Notes under the pieces: generated by a model
What the model was told of the DNA's origin: nothing
The model's input: the letters and a program-made list of their open reading frames with translations, nothing else
Database searches by the model: none
Made by a program: the position numbers and the translations under genes
Shown here: piece by piece, positions 49,028-57,624 of the stretch
Numbering within the stretch: position 1 is the first letter of the stretch
Layout of the letters: every line of letters begins with the position of its first letter
IMG/VR virus record: IMGVR_UViG_3300008050_000022
Coordinates: 1-64,000 of that record
From: a virus
Direction: 5' to 3' (one strand)
DNA: 64,000 nucleotides

Positions 49028-49593
49028 GTCGACGACGAGAGCTAAAGGTCAGCCCCTCTGACTCTGATGACGTAGCCGCCGAGTACGAGGCTGCGTTTGA
49101 TGAGGCAGTGGATGAGCTGGAAGAGAAAGGAGTGGCCTTGTCTACCTCCGCCCCCAAGACCGACTTTTGTGGGATCTTGCCCTCGAACCTGCCTGCCCTG
49201 GATTCCAAGGACCTGGGGGAGCTCTTGGGCCAGACGCAGACCTGGAGGTCCTACGTGTCCGGCCTGATGGCGCTAGCCGACGGCCAGAGCACTGCCCTGG
49301 AGCACGCCTTGAAGGCGGCCGAGGCAGAGGCACGGAAGCGCTTCGCCCACAGCGACGACATGAAGAAGTACGAGAAGGACGATGACGTGAGGCTGGATCC
49401 TCGAGTGGTGGAGCTCCGTGCTCGCTTCCTCAAGGCCAAGATCATGTCGGACTTCCTCTCCAAGAGTGTGGTTCCTTCTGCCGAGGGCTCGTACGGAGCA
49501 GTCAGCAGAGAGATCTCCCGCCGAGAAGGCGACCTGAGTACTGGGATGCGTACCACCAACGCTACCGGCAGGCGCCGGGGGCGAGGACGTTGA
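49024..49593 (+). CDS. hypothetical protein
   Basis: A 189-aa, mostly helical, charged protein. Residues 85-110 are a long helix (TALEHALKAAEAEARKRF), and the C-terminus is Arg/Gly-rich (TGRRRGRGR), suggesting nucleic-acid contact. It is embedded by four-base overlaps between the Cas4-like and RusA-like genes, so a recombination accessory role is likely. Not recognised. Confidence 0.65.
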   Translation: MSRRRELKVSPSDSDDVAAEYEAAFDEAVDELEEKGVALSTSAPKTDFCGILPSNLPALDSKDLGELLGQTQTWRSYVSGLMALADGQSTALEHALKAAEAEARKRFAHSDDMKKYEKDDDVRLDPRVVELRARFLKAKIMSDFLSKSVVPSAEGSYGAVSREISRREGDLSTGMRTTNATGRRRGRGR

Positions 49594-50078
49594 CCGTCGT
49601 ATTCGAGTACCCCGGCCTGCCCTTGTCCGAGAACCGTGCCTACTTCACCAAGGGGAAGATGCGGATCTTGAACAAGGACGGCCGGGCGTGGAAAAGCAGG
49701 CTGCGAAGTGATCTGTGGGAGGCCCTGGACAAGGAGTTGAACGAGCTCCTGGATCTGGCAGGCGATGACCTCTGGATCATGGTCGGATACGACATCTACT
49801 TCGACTCCTTAGTCAACAAAGGGTGGCTGAAAGGAAAGGCGAAGACTCGCTATAAGAAATGTGATGCACGGACCAGGGTTAAGCTACTCGAAGACGCGCT
49901 GTCCGAAGCCCTAGGCATTGACGATTCGCGCTTCCAAGTCGACCACATCTACAAGTGGCATGACCCCGACAACCCGCGTGTGCGGGTGGAACTGACCGTC
50001 ATCGATCCTGAGGACTTCGGCGTGCCAGAAGGATTCATCGATGTCGAAGGAGGAGGCGCCGTGCCCAGCGCACGGTAG
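49590..50078 (+). CDS. RusA-like Holliday junction resolvase
   Basis: A 162-aa protein from TTG 49590 (TTGA overlap). The RusA pattern is present: YPGLPLSENRAYF near the N-terminus; the conserved D-x-x-N-x-x-K block appears as DARTRVK (D92, K98; the Asn is Arg); and GIDDSRF (D111, D112). These are the metal-binding Asp residues of RusA, which cuts four-way junctions. It is longer than E. coli RusA (120 aa) by a central insertion. It ends in a region overlapping the next gene by 38 bases. Confidence 0.75.
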   Translation: MTVVFEYPGLPLSENRAYFTKGKMRILNKDGRAWKSRLRSDLWEALDKELNELLDLAGDDLWIMVGYDIYFDSLVNKGWLKGKAKTRYKKCDARTRVKLLEDALSEALGIDDSRFQVDHIYKWHDPDNPRVRVELTVIDPEDFGVPEGFIDVEGGGAVPSAR

Positions 50079-50418
50079 CTACAAGGATCGTGACGGGGTC
50101 AAGAGGTACTACAGATCAGCTAGCCGAATGTTTTGTTTACTGGAGTCGTACGACGCCTGCAGGAAGTGTGAACACACGGAGTTCGAATTAGAGCTGATCA
50201 AGGCGGACACACTCGTCGAGTGTCCCGTCGTGGCTGCGGCCCAATGTGGTCCAGGAGCCACTGACGATCCCGTTAGGAACGCAGAAATAGACAAGCTACG
50301 AGAAGGAGACGGACCACCAGATGCACTGACCACACTAAACACCTGCGTATCGGACATGCCCTTCCCGGTATGTCCAGGATGCCTAACGAGGCGAAAATGG
50401 ACGAAGAAACCAAGCTGA
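50041..50418 (+). CDS. Cys-rich hypothetical protein
   Basis: A 125-aa protein from ATG 50041, preceded by GGATTC with no strong ribosome-binding site; it overlaps the RusA-like gene by 38 bases. Cys and His residues are spread through it: CPAHG, CRKCEH and CPGC, able to bind one or two zincs. No family recognised. Confidence 0.57.
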   Translation: MSKEEAPCPAHGSYKDRDGVKRYYRSASRMFCLLESYDACRKCEHTEFELELIKADTLVECPVVAAAQCGPGATDDPVRNAEIDKLREGDGPPDALTTLNTCVSDMPFPVCPGCLTRRKWTKKPS

Positions 50419-50711
50419 TCAACGTCACGGAACTTGTGACTTGCGGCGACGAGCAAGGTCTCGGAGTCCTGTCTCGAGGGGCCGGCAAGAAGCGACTGAA
50501 GGAGGTCGTCATCGAGGGCGAAGATCCGACAGAGAGCGACCTCTGTGGGACAACTTCTCTACGAGAGCGAACCACCTACTTCATCCGCAAGTATCGCCGC
50601 CAGATCACACTCCCCCCATCCGTGGGAGGCGGGCCCTGTAGCGGGGATTGCCGTACCTACGGGTGCCCTACCATCGTCGCGATCAACTGCTCTAGGAACA
50701 TGAGCAAGTGA
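50397..50711 (+). CDS. hypothetical protein
   Basis: A 104-aa protein. ATG 50397 has GAGG six bases upstream and is chosen over upstream ATGs at 50370 and 50379. It has a mixed fold with Cys at the end (CSGDCRTYGCP). It overlaps both neighbours. No motif is recognised. Confidence 0.55.
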   Translation: MDEETKLINVTELVTCGDEQGLGVLSRGAGKKRLKEVVIEGEDPTESDLCGTTSLRERTTYFIRKYRRQITLPPSVGGGPCSGDCRTYGCPTIVAINCSRNMSK

Positions 50712-51511
50712 GGTTCAAGAAACAGAGTTGTGCAGGTTGTGCCCTCGTGGCCGCCTGTGACGAAGCCGAGAATGTCGGCGCGGGTGAGATCTCCAGGGGA
50801 CATTCCTGCTCTTCCTGGAAGGAGGCAACTGCTCCTACGATCGCAGCTCGCAAAGACGCCATAGAGACGCTGGGGATGATCGGACTCAAGGCCATCCTCG
50901 ACGTGCCAACCACCAAGATCCATAGCGGAGACATGATGAGCGACAAAGAGACACGAACGACAGAGCTGGGCGACCTGAGCCGTCCCCAGCTGAAGACCGA
51001 GCTGTACAACATCCTCGCGGAGCTGAAGGGCAAGGACCTCCAGGCCGCGTTGAAGGTGTACAACCCCGAGACGAAGTGGAACAGCGACGACGTGCTGGCC
51101 CTCAAGGAGGCGAAGCGTGCGGGCATCCGCACCAAGCCCGACCGTCTGATCGAGGTGATTCTCGGCCTCGAGTTCCCGGAGAAGCCCAAGACGACCCGTC
51201 GTCGCAAGGCCGCGGAGAAGGAGCCCGAGGAGACTGAGGAGGCTCCGAAGAAGACGACTCGCCGCCGCCGTACCACGAAGAAGGAAGAGCCGAAGGCGGA
51301 TCCGATCGAGGTCAGCTTCGACGCGGAGGCTTTCATGGATGCGCTCATCGAGAAGATCGGCCCGTCCCTGAACGGGATCGCCGACGCGGTCGAGGCGCTG
51401 CAGAAGGACGTGAGCGCGCTCAAGACGGGTCAGACCGTCCTGGGTGTGGCGACTGTCGATGAAGAGATCGAGAGCCACGACGACCTGAAGGCGTTCCTCG
51501 AGGAGGGGTAG
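50708..51511 (+). CDS. abundant basic-linker protein, possibly two overlapping products
   Basis: A 267-aa frame from GTG 50708 (GTGA overlap). The first 75 residues have Cys (CAGCALVAAC) and ordinary codon use. From about 50937 (MSDKETRTTELGDL) the codon bias becomes as strong as in the capsid gene, and CGGAGA stands six to eight bases before ATG 50934/50937. The likely abundant product is therefore the C-terminal 191 residues: a helical domain, a Lys/Arg/Glu-rich linker (TTRRRKAAEKEPEETEE and TTRRRRTTKKEE), and an acidic coiled region. The basic linker recalls histone H1-like tails and may bind DNA or RNA. Function unknown. It ends at a strong structured RNA. Confidence 0.7.
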   Translation: MRFKKQSCAGCALVAACDEAENVGAGEISRGHSCSSWKEATAPTIAARKDAIETLGMIGLKAILDVPTTKIHSGDMMSDKETRTTELGDLSRPQLKTELYNILAELKGKDLQAALKVYNPETKWNSDDVLALKEAKRAGIRTKPDRLIEVILGLEFPEKPKTTRRRKAAEKEPEETEEAPKKTTRRRRTTKKEEPKADPIEVSFDAEAFMDALIEKIGPSLNGIADAVEALQKDVSALKTGQTVLGVATVDEEIESHDDLKAFLEEG

Positions 51512-51513
51512 AT

Positions 51514-51572
51514 ACCCGACCTGCTGGGAGGCCAGCCCTCCCCCCTAAGACGGGGGAGGGTTCAGGTCGGGT
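51514..51572 (+). ncRNA. three-way-junction RNA structure / terminator
   Basis: Three nested perfect stems: outer ACCCGACCTG (51514-51523) with CAGGTCGGGT (51563-51572); inner CTGG/CCAG (51524-51535); inner CCCTCCCCC with GGGGGAGGG (51536-51560). Only two unpaired bases lie at the junction. It follows a very highly expressed gene by two bases. It is probably a terminator or 3'-end stabiliser. A free-standing small RNA is possible. Confidence 0.6.
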
Positions 51573-51603
51573 TAGGCCGCCTGGGGAAGGCGAGCTGATC
51601 GAG

Positions 51604-51786
51604 TTGACCTCTGAGGATCTCCGATCCATGACGGACTTGGAGCTCATCGACTTCTGCTCCAACGAAGTCGGGATGGTGCTGGAAGACGAGGACCTGGTTC
51701 GCCGAGGCGACAAGGTGATCGGCTGCAAGAGAAGCCGCCTGTACACCAGGCTGATGAGATTCGCGTACGACGTCCGGCCTCTCTAA
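51604..51786 (+). CDS. small hypothetical protein
   Basis: A 60-aa product if it starts at TTG 51604 (AAGGCGAG upstream); ATG 51628 (MTDLELIDFCSNE) is an alternative. An acidic helix is followed by a basic part (GCKRSRLYTRLMRFAYDV). It is the last gene of the long plus-strand operon and follows the three-way-junction structure, so its expression may be attenuated. Not recognised. Confidence 0.55.
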   Translation: MTSEDLRSMTDLELIDFCSNEVGMVLEDEDLVRRGDKVIGCKRSRLYTRLMRFAYDVRPL

Positions 51787-51791
51787 GGGTC

Positions 51792-51805
51792 GGGCGTCTG
51801 CGCCC
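51792..51805. terminator. bidirectional hairpin between convergent genes
   Basis: GGGCG-TCTG-CGCCC, then TCACCGCTTTTT on the plus strand. It fills the 19-base gap between the plus-strand operon end and the convergent minus-strand gene end, and the T run makes it a fair intrinsic terminator for the plus-strand operon. Confidence 0.65.
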
Positions 51806-52054
51806 TCACCGCTTTTTAGCTATTTCCGCGATCTTGTTCAGATGCTGTGCGTAGCTAGAGCTACGCCGGCGTACCTGCACACCCCGCTTACGAGCTCGGG
51901 CGGGCATGGCCGCCACGATGTCTGCTGGAGGAGAGCCCTTGTGCTTCGGAGCGGGGGCTTGTTCGGGCAGCACATGCTTCATGGCCTGAGCCGCAGCCTT
52001 AGCCAGCTTGATGGGGTCCGACACGATCACGGGTTGATCCGGTTGTACTGGCAA
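51806..52054 (-). CDS. small basic protein
   Basis: An 82-aa protein from GTG 52054, overlapping the giant upstream gene by 28 bases. The first half has helical IKLAKAAAQAMKHVL (a KxA-like motif), then Pro/Ala-rich sequence, then strongly basic RARKRGVQVRRRSSSYAQ. It ends with a KKR tail. No function is recognised; small DNA-binding or virion protein is possible. Confidence 0.58.
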   Translation of the reverse strand: MPVQPDQPVIVSDPIKLAKAAAQAMKHVLPEQAPAPKHKGSPPADIVAAMPARARKRGVQVRRRSSSYAQHLNKIAEIAKKR

Positions 52055-55000
52055 CCGAGCGTGGCTCCCAGGAACTTGAACCGAGTAATTTGCTTAACCG
52101 CTGTGAACACCGTCGCCGACGCAGCGTTCGCCGAGATATCGGACGCAAGCCCGATCCGCATACCCGAGGTCCCGTCGGGGTTATCGACCAGGTAATGATT
52201 CACGTCCTGGTTGACTCCACCGCCCTTACCCCAGCAACGAAGCACTAGGGCGTAAGAGAACTGCCGCCTGTCCACATGAGCAGGGTTGAGAACAGTGACC
52301 TGCGGATCCTCTACCTCGGTGTAGAGCTCCTCATGCAGATCAAGCTTCAGCAGATACTGTCGATCTGTTCGAACGTCCTGGTTGATCTCATTCCCATCGC
52401 ATTTTTGGTCTATGGACTTTGTAGTGGGAGCCACTCCCTCCATCCAAGGGATGTCGACCTCCTTGGAGAGGATCACTTCGGAGAAGCCGTGGGCAATGCT
52501 GCTCACTACTGCCGCCCCCACCTCTCGTTCCTCGTCAAAGGCGTTCTCCGTCGGGGAGACCCAGTACCTGTGGAGCTCTAGGAGGAAGCCGATATCACTT
52601 GCTGACGCCTGCGTCATCCCTCCCGGAGTGCAGGAGGTTCCGTAGAAAATTCCTCCGTCCGGAGTCCAGGAACCTTCCACATCCTTCCCCCCAGGACGGT
52701 AACCGAATCCGACTGTCAACGAGGACAGGATGGATCCGTGAGGGGGATCCAATCGGATGATGTGGCCCACCATCGGGGGGAAGCAACCCAGCCCGTCATC
52801 CAACGGGCTCTGCGGCATGAATCTGTCATGGACAAAGTTGAAGCACGCGGAGTGCTTGCCCCTTCTCCAGTACAGGTAAGGATCTGCTAGATCTAGGAAG
52901 TTCTCCCCCGTCAGCTTGACCTCACCGTCTAAATGCAGTACACGCCTTCCCGCCAGGAAGGCCATGTTCGGGGGGCTAATCTTCCCCTCATCTCCCGTGA
53001 CAGTGGCGCCGTAGGTCCTGGATCTATCATCCCATGGGACCTCATCACCGTAGCCGCCCTCTGAGTAACACTCTGCACTCTCGGGGCCGTAGGACTTGTA
53101 GTCCATGGCCGTGCCCGCGATGGAGAACCCTGCAGCCAACACCGGCCCCTCGTTCACCAGCACTCCGTGGTGAACGTCTACGGCTTCGGTATCCACTACT
53201 AGGCTGTAGATGAAGAGCTTCTCTTCTCCGGTTCCGGCCTCGTGCTCTACATCACGCATCCAGGTCTGCCCCAGGCCGAGGCGCACCATCACGGGGGTGC
53301 CGTCTGAGAGAGCGTCCGCCGCCGCCTCTCTCAGATCGTCAGGACTGTCGAAGAAGAGCTCCGTAAACGTAGTGACGTCAGGCAGCAGCTGGAACGTCTG
53401 TGCAGGGGCCGCCTCGTTCCAGGGAGCGAAGTTCTGTCCAACAAGGGCGACTGAGATCGTCTTCTCGTCGTCGAAGTTCTGCGTCCCTGACCACCGCAAC
53501 CCGATCTTCACTCGAATCCTGAAATGCCGCTGTCGGACCCACCTAGCTCCGCCAGTATATGCGTGCAGCGTCTCAGGGTCTGCCTCCGCCGTGCCGTTAG
53601 ACCAGTTGAGGAGGATTGCCCCTAGAGGTTCGGAGACGTCGTCGAAAAGGTTGTCTGGGTCCTTGAAATCTGTGCTGAGCCTGAATGTCCCACCGACGCC
53701 ATTGTCCCGGAACACCCACTCCGAGCTGTTAAAATTCAGGTCTCCAAGATCTCCAAGATCTAGGGGCTCGTAGAGGGGGTGCCAGGCCTGGTTAGCGATC
53801 GGCGGACGAGAGGCGTTCTGGAGCGCCCCGAGGAGAGCTTCCTCTTTCCTCGACATGCCTGCGGCGTAGTCATTCAGGAACAGGGTAGGGGGTGAAAGCG
53901 GCCCGTTCGGACCCAGCCCCATCGGGTAGCCCGCCATATCGCGCGCCTTGGAGTCCTTGTCCAGGAACCTGCCGAACGCCCCTAGCTGCTTGAACGCGAT
54001 GTCCGGGTCTTCCCCCGGTGTGGCGGTCATGTAGGTGCCGACAGTGAACCATGACTCGATATCGAGGTTCGCCCAGTGCCACCGGTTACCTAGAACCGTA
54101 ATCCTCTGGTTAGCAGAAGCGTCCGCAGTCAGGGCCGTAGCTCCTACGTAATCAGGGTGATACACCTCGAACAGGTGGTACCTGTAGCCTAGCCCAGTGA
54201 TCGACTCGTCCAGAGACACGTTGACGATCACGTAGTCCCCCGCCTTCGCGGCATTGGCTCCGGCTAGATCATAGAGTCTTGCGATCTGCCCGACGAATGC
54301 TGACGGATCCTCGACCGGCGTACCTGGATGCGTGTAGAAACGCACGAACCCGCTGGTTCTAGCTGATCTGGACGAGGCAGCGTCCGGAGCCTCGATAGTG
54401 CAGAGATGTCCTCCCGTACCTCGATACGGGAGAACCCGCCCTGGCTGACCCAATCGGGCCGAGATCCGCTCTTCCAGAACAGCGGGGTTCCCTTCTCGAG
54501 CCACATCGTGGTTGGTCTCCCAGTACCGCATCCACGGCTCAGACATGGGGGAGTTCGAGAACCTGGACGTGCTAGACAGCTCCGAGTACGTGCCTCCGTA
54601 CATCTCGTGCAGGTTTTCTCCGTCCGGCCAGGAGATCCGGGGATCCCACTGGTAGACGCCGCCCATGATTTCGAGGGCACCGCCCTGCATCATAGACCAC
54701 CTGTCCTCTCGAACGATGACGCCTGTAGCCTTGCCATCCACGAATGTGATGTCGTCTGGATTCGGAAGGTCGGCGTGGGCTCCACCGGTCTGCCAGCCCA
54801 CCGCTACGAACGCGGAGTCGGTGCCCACCTGCGCCAGGTATAGCGCGGTGCCCATCATGGAAGGACTGGCCTTAGTGCCGTCCATGGAGTACGTGTCTGC
54901 GATCAGAGCGCCGGCCCAGCCGCCCCTCTTAACCGTATCCGCGTCCTCAGAATCTCCGTAGTGCCGAGCAAGGAATCCTCTGGCCGGCTCGGTAGTCGCG

Positions 55001-57624
55001 ATGTCTGTAGCAGGACCTCGCGTCAGCCCCAGCCCCAGCCCCTTTGAGAGCAAGTCCGGGTCGTTCAGGCGCATGACGATGCCGGAGGACGTACCTCTCC
55101 AGTCAATCCCTACGACGCCCATGTGGGCAGAGTCGGCAGTGCGATCGTCTGACCACTCCTTCGCATCGTCGAAGAAGAGGTTGGCGATTCGGACATCTAG
55201 ATCGGCAGCGTAGCCGTCAGCTACCAGGTACTTCAGTAGCGCGAAGCCTTGAGTCGGCAAGTACAGGTGACCTCGAGCCGTGCTCGTAGCGTCGAAGTTC
55301 GGACGGGTGCCGTCGAAGTTCTGGAGGTACACCCGGAGAGGTACACCAGCGATTCGGTTGACGACGTACCAGCCATCATTCCCTTGCCCCTCTGTGATCC
55401 TGATGATCGACGGGGTGATCGACGGGTCCTTTACGTCATCCTCGAATGCTCGAATGTTCGACGTGGTGGTAGGGTTCATCCCTGCGGGGAACGTGACGCT
55501 GTTGTCTCCGCCGGCGAACTCCACATCGAACACATCCATCGGTAGTGCTGCGGCGTCCTCGTGAGTGCCGCACTCACGAAGGCCGAGCATGTGGTGCCCG
55601 TACTCCCTGCCCGCAACCCGATCCTCCTCATGGACGTAGCCCAGCCGACCGTAGCTGTTCGACTGCAGTACGTGGGTGCTCATCGATGCAGGGAAGCCGT
55701 TGAAACGGTCCTGCATGATCGAGTAGGAGTAGGAGCCTCCTGTGGGGATAGCCGGGTTGTTCTCTCCCGGCTCCACCACGACGTGTTCTGCGTCCAAGTA
55801 GTCGATGATGCAGAAGGACTGGTAGTTCCTCAGGGATCCACCGATCCCTCCAGGAATCACCATGAACTCTCGGCCAACATCGTCTAGAGAGAAGTTCTCT
55901 CCGGTGATGTAGACCACGTTGCCGGCCTGGATCGTAGCGGTGACTCCAGTCCTGTTGGACGTGCCTGCCTGCGGGGTCTTCGGCGTGAGGTTGTTCCACT
56001 CCGGGGCGTTCCAGTCCACGTTGACGAAGTACCCGCCACCACCGCCACGTCCCTGACCGTCGTAGGCGCCCTGGAGACTGATGCGTCTCCACAGGAGCTC
56101 CATGGTGACGTCGGCCTCACCTGCGTAACCGTTACCGCCAGGCAGAGTGTGGGCGAAGGGAGGCTGGGTGAAGTCGTCCGTGCTGTCCAGCAGCGGGCCC
56201 TTCATCTCCCGGATGACCTTCTGCACCAGGTCGTCTACCTCTTCCGAGGTGGAGAGAGCGATGCGGAGGAGGTGGTCTGTGGGCAGGCTGCAGAGGCTGT
56301 ATCCGCCACCCAGCATGAGCGTGAACTTCGCCGCTCCGGCAGTTGCAGGGATGGGCGGGTCGAAGGTCAGCCACACGTCCTCTGAGAAGAGGCCTCCCTG
56401 GAAGATCTCCACGTTGCCGAAGACTCCGGTACCGGGGTTGAGCTCCCCTCGGTCGCCAGCGTTCGTGGGCCGTAGGAGGATCGTCTCCTCGTCGAAGACC
56501 TGCTCGACCGTGTACGACCCGTCGTGGTTGAAGGGGACGTTGACGGTGGATCCACTGATGGTGGCTACGTCACCAGGTACGACTCCGTCAGTGAGGAACG
56601 TGGCACCTGCACATCGAATGGCAGAGCGGTACAGGATCTCCGAAATGCCGACCGAGGCAGTCTTCTTGACGTTGACGCCTAGCAGTCCCTTGCCGTCCGC
56701 CGGGAGCCACGGGGCGGTCGAGTCCGCCATCGCTACAATCGGAGGATCAGTGTCCGAGCTGCCGAAGTTTGGGGGCGCTCCATTTCTCTGTCCGTGTGTC
56801 ACAGCAGAGACTCTGACAGGGTACCCGCCTACAATGATCTCCACCCTGTTCGGGTCGGTGACCGCGAAGTAGTCGGCGATGTCCTGGAGGCTGGAGTCCT
56901 GATTGTCTAGGCCGATGCCCAGGTACACCCGGTCGGAGAGGCCGGCATTGATCGCAGAGAGTCCACCGACATTGATCTGGTCGATGTTCCCGTCAGACTG
57001 CTTGATTCGAGCGGGCAGCCAAGGGTTGCCTACGGCGACGGAGTCCACCTCCACGATCATCGGGAGGGCTACCTCCCGCTCGAGACAGGCGTTCAAGTAG
57101 TCTGCGTTGACCGACAACGCTCCAGCGACGCGGTTCAAGACGTCCGACGTGACATCCTCTCCGTCGGCGGCCATGTAGGTGCCGACGGGGTTGTTCTCAG
57201 AGCCTCCAGCAGGGGAGTAGGCTCGGTCTCCTCCCTCTACTAGCGCCAGGGGATCAGGACTGACCGGGAAGCCGAGTAGCGCAGAGGCGTCGTTGCCTCC
57301 AGCGTCAACGATCTCTACCGAGGCGCCGTCACCCGAGGCGTTGGAGAGGATGACTACGTAGCCCCCTCGATCCTCTGCACTACCTACAGCGCCTAGAGCG
57401 GTGTTGATGTCTGCGATGATCGTGTTGATCACCAAGCCGCTGAAGCTGAGCGGGATAGCCGCACCACCGTCGATCTTGATCGACATGTCCGCAGGTAGGG
57501 CCATGCCCGGGAACTGCAGAGTGGCGTCGCTGCGTCGGATGGACCCACGGATGGACGGCTGAGCCTGGATCAGCTCTCGGGCATTGCCGCCCAGAATGGG
57601 TCGTCTCGTGTATCGGAGGGACAT
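52027..57624 (-). CDS. giant baseplate/fibre-type structural protein
   Basis: A 1865-aa protein. ATG 57624 overlaps the upstream TGA (TGATG), and is preferred to TTG 57627. It is beta-rich throughout, with many Gly, Asp and Val and few Cys, no membrane segments and no enzyme motif I can name. The N-terminal part (RYTRRPILGG, then alternating strands with GGAAIPLSF, INTIIADINTAL) looks like a virion-attached domain. Later parts include repeated strand-turn units like those of long adhesive proteins. Size, order after the 214-aa and 1571-aa genes, and composition fit a baseplate wedge or tail-spike component that contacts the host. Confidence 0.72.
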   Translation of the reverse strand: MSLRYTRRPILGGNARELIQAQPSIRGSIRRSDATLQFPGMALPADMSIKIDGGAAIPLSFSGLVINTIIADINTALGAVGSAEDRGGYVVILSNASGDGASVEIVDAGGNDASALLGFPVSPDPLALVEGGDRAYSPAGGSENNPVGTYMAADGEDVTSDVLNRVAGALSVNADYLNACLEREVALPMIVEVDSVAVGNPWLPARIKQSDGNIDQINVGGLSAINAGLSDRVYLGIGLDNQDSSLQDIADYFAVTDPNRVEIIVGGYPVRVSAVTHGQRNGAPPNFGSSDTDPPIVAMADSTAPWLPADGKGLLGVNVKKTASVGISEILYRSAIRCAGATFLTDGVVPGDVATISGSTVNVPFNHDGSYTVEQVFDEETILLRPTNAGDRGELNPGTGVFGNVEIFQGGLFSEDVWLTFDPPIPATAGAAKFTLMLGGGYSLCSLPTDHLLRIALSTSEEVDDLVQKVIREMKGPLLDSTDDFTQPPFAHTLPGGNGYAGEADVTMELLWRRISLQGAYDGQGRGGGGGYFVNVDWNAPEWNNLTPKTPQAGTSNRTGVTATIQAGNVVYITGENFSLDDVGREFMVIPGGIGGSLRNYQSFCIIDYLDAEHVVVEPGENNPAIPTGGSYSYSIMQDRFNGFPASMSTHVLQSNSYGRLGYVHEEDRVAGREYGHHMLGLRECGTHEDAAALPMDVFDVEFAGGDNSVTFPAGMNPTTTSNIRAFEDDVKDPSITPSIIRITEGQGNDGWYVVNRIAGVPLRVYLQNFDGTRPNFDATSTARGHLYLPTQGFALLKYLVADGYAADLDVRIANLFFDDAKEWSDDRTADSAHMGVVGIDWRGTSSGIVMRLNDPDLLSKGLGLGLTRGPATDIATTEPARGFLARHYGDSEDADTVKRGGWAGALIADTYSMDGTKASPSMMGTALYLAQVGTDSAFVAVGWQTGGAHADLPNPDDITFVDGKATGVIVREDRWSMMQGGALEIMGGVYQWDPRISWPDGENLHEMYGGTYSELSSTSRFSNSPMSEPWMRYWETNHDVAREGNPAVLEERISARLGQPGRVLPYRGTGGHLCTIEAPDAASSRSARTSGFVRFYTHPGTPVEDPSAFVGQIARLYDLAGANAAKAGDYVIVNVSLDESITGLGYRYHLFEVYHPDYVGATALTADASANQRITVLGNRWHWANLDIESWFTVGTYMTATPGEDPDIAFKQLGAFGRFLDKDSKARDMAGYPMGLGPNGPLSPPTLFLNDYAAGMSRKEEALLGALQNASRPPIANQAWHPLYEPLDLGDLGDLNFNSSEWVFRDNGVGGTFRLSTDFKDPDNLFDDVSEPLGAILLNWSNGTAEADPETLHAYTGGARWVRQRHFRIRVKIGLRWSGTQNFDDEKTISVALVGQNFAPWNEAAPAQTFQLLPDVTTFTELFFDSPDDLREAAADALSDGTPVMVRLGLGQTWMRDVEHEAGTGEEKLFIYSLVVDTEAVDVHHGVLVNEGPVLAAGFSIAGTAMDYKSYGPESAECYSEGGYGDEVPWDDRSRTYGATVTGDEGKISPPNMAFLAGRRVLHLDGEVKLTGENFLDLADPYLYWRRGKHSACFNFVHDRFMPQSPLDDGLGCFPPMVGHIIRLDPPHGSILSSLTVGFGYRPGGKDVEGSWTPDGGIFYGTSCTPGGMTQASASDIGFLLELHRYWVSPTENAFDEEREVGAAVVSSIAHGFSEVILSKEVDIPWMEGVAPTTKSIDQKCDGNEINQDVRTDRQYLLKLDLHEELYTEVEDPQVTVLNPAHVDRRQFSYALVLRCWGKGGGVNQDVNHYLVDNPDGTSGMRIGLASDISANAASATVFTAVKQITRFKFLGATLGCQYNRINP

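Noticed and set aside
53741-53762. Short direct repeat (TCTCCAAGA units)
   Set aside because: It encodes a Gly-Asp-Leu repeat within the giant structural protein; too short to suggest a mobile or regulatory element.
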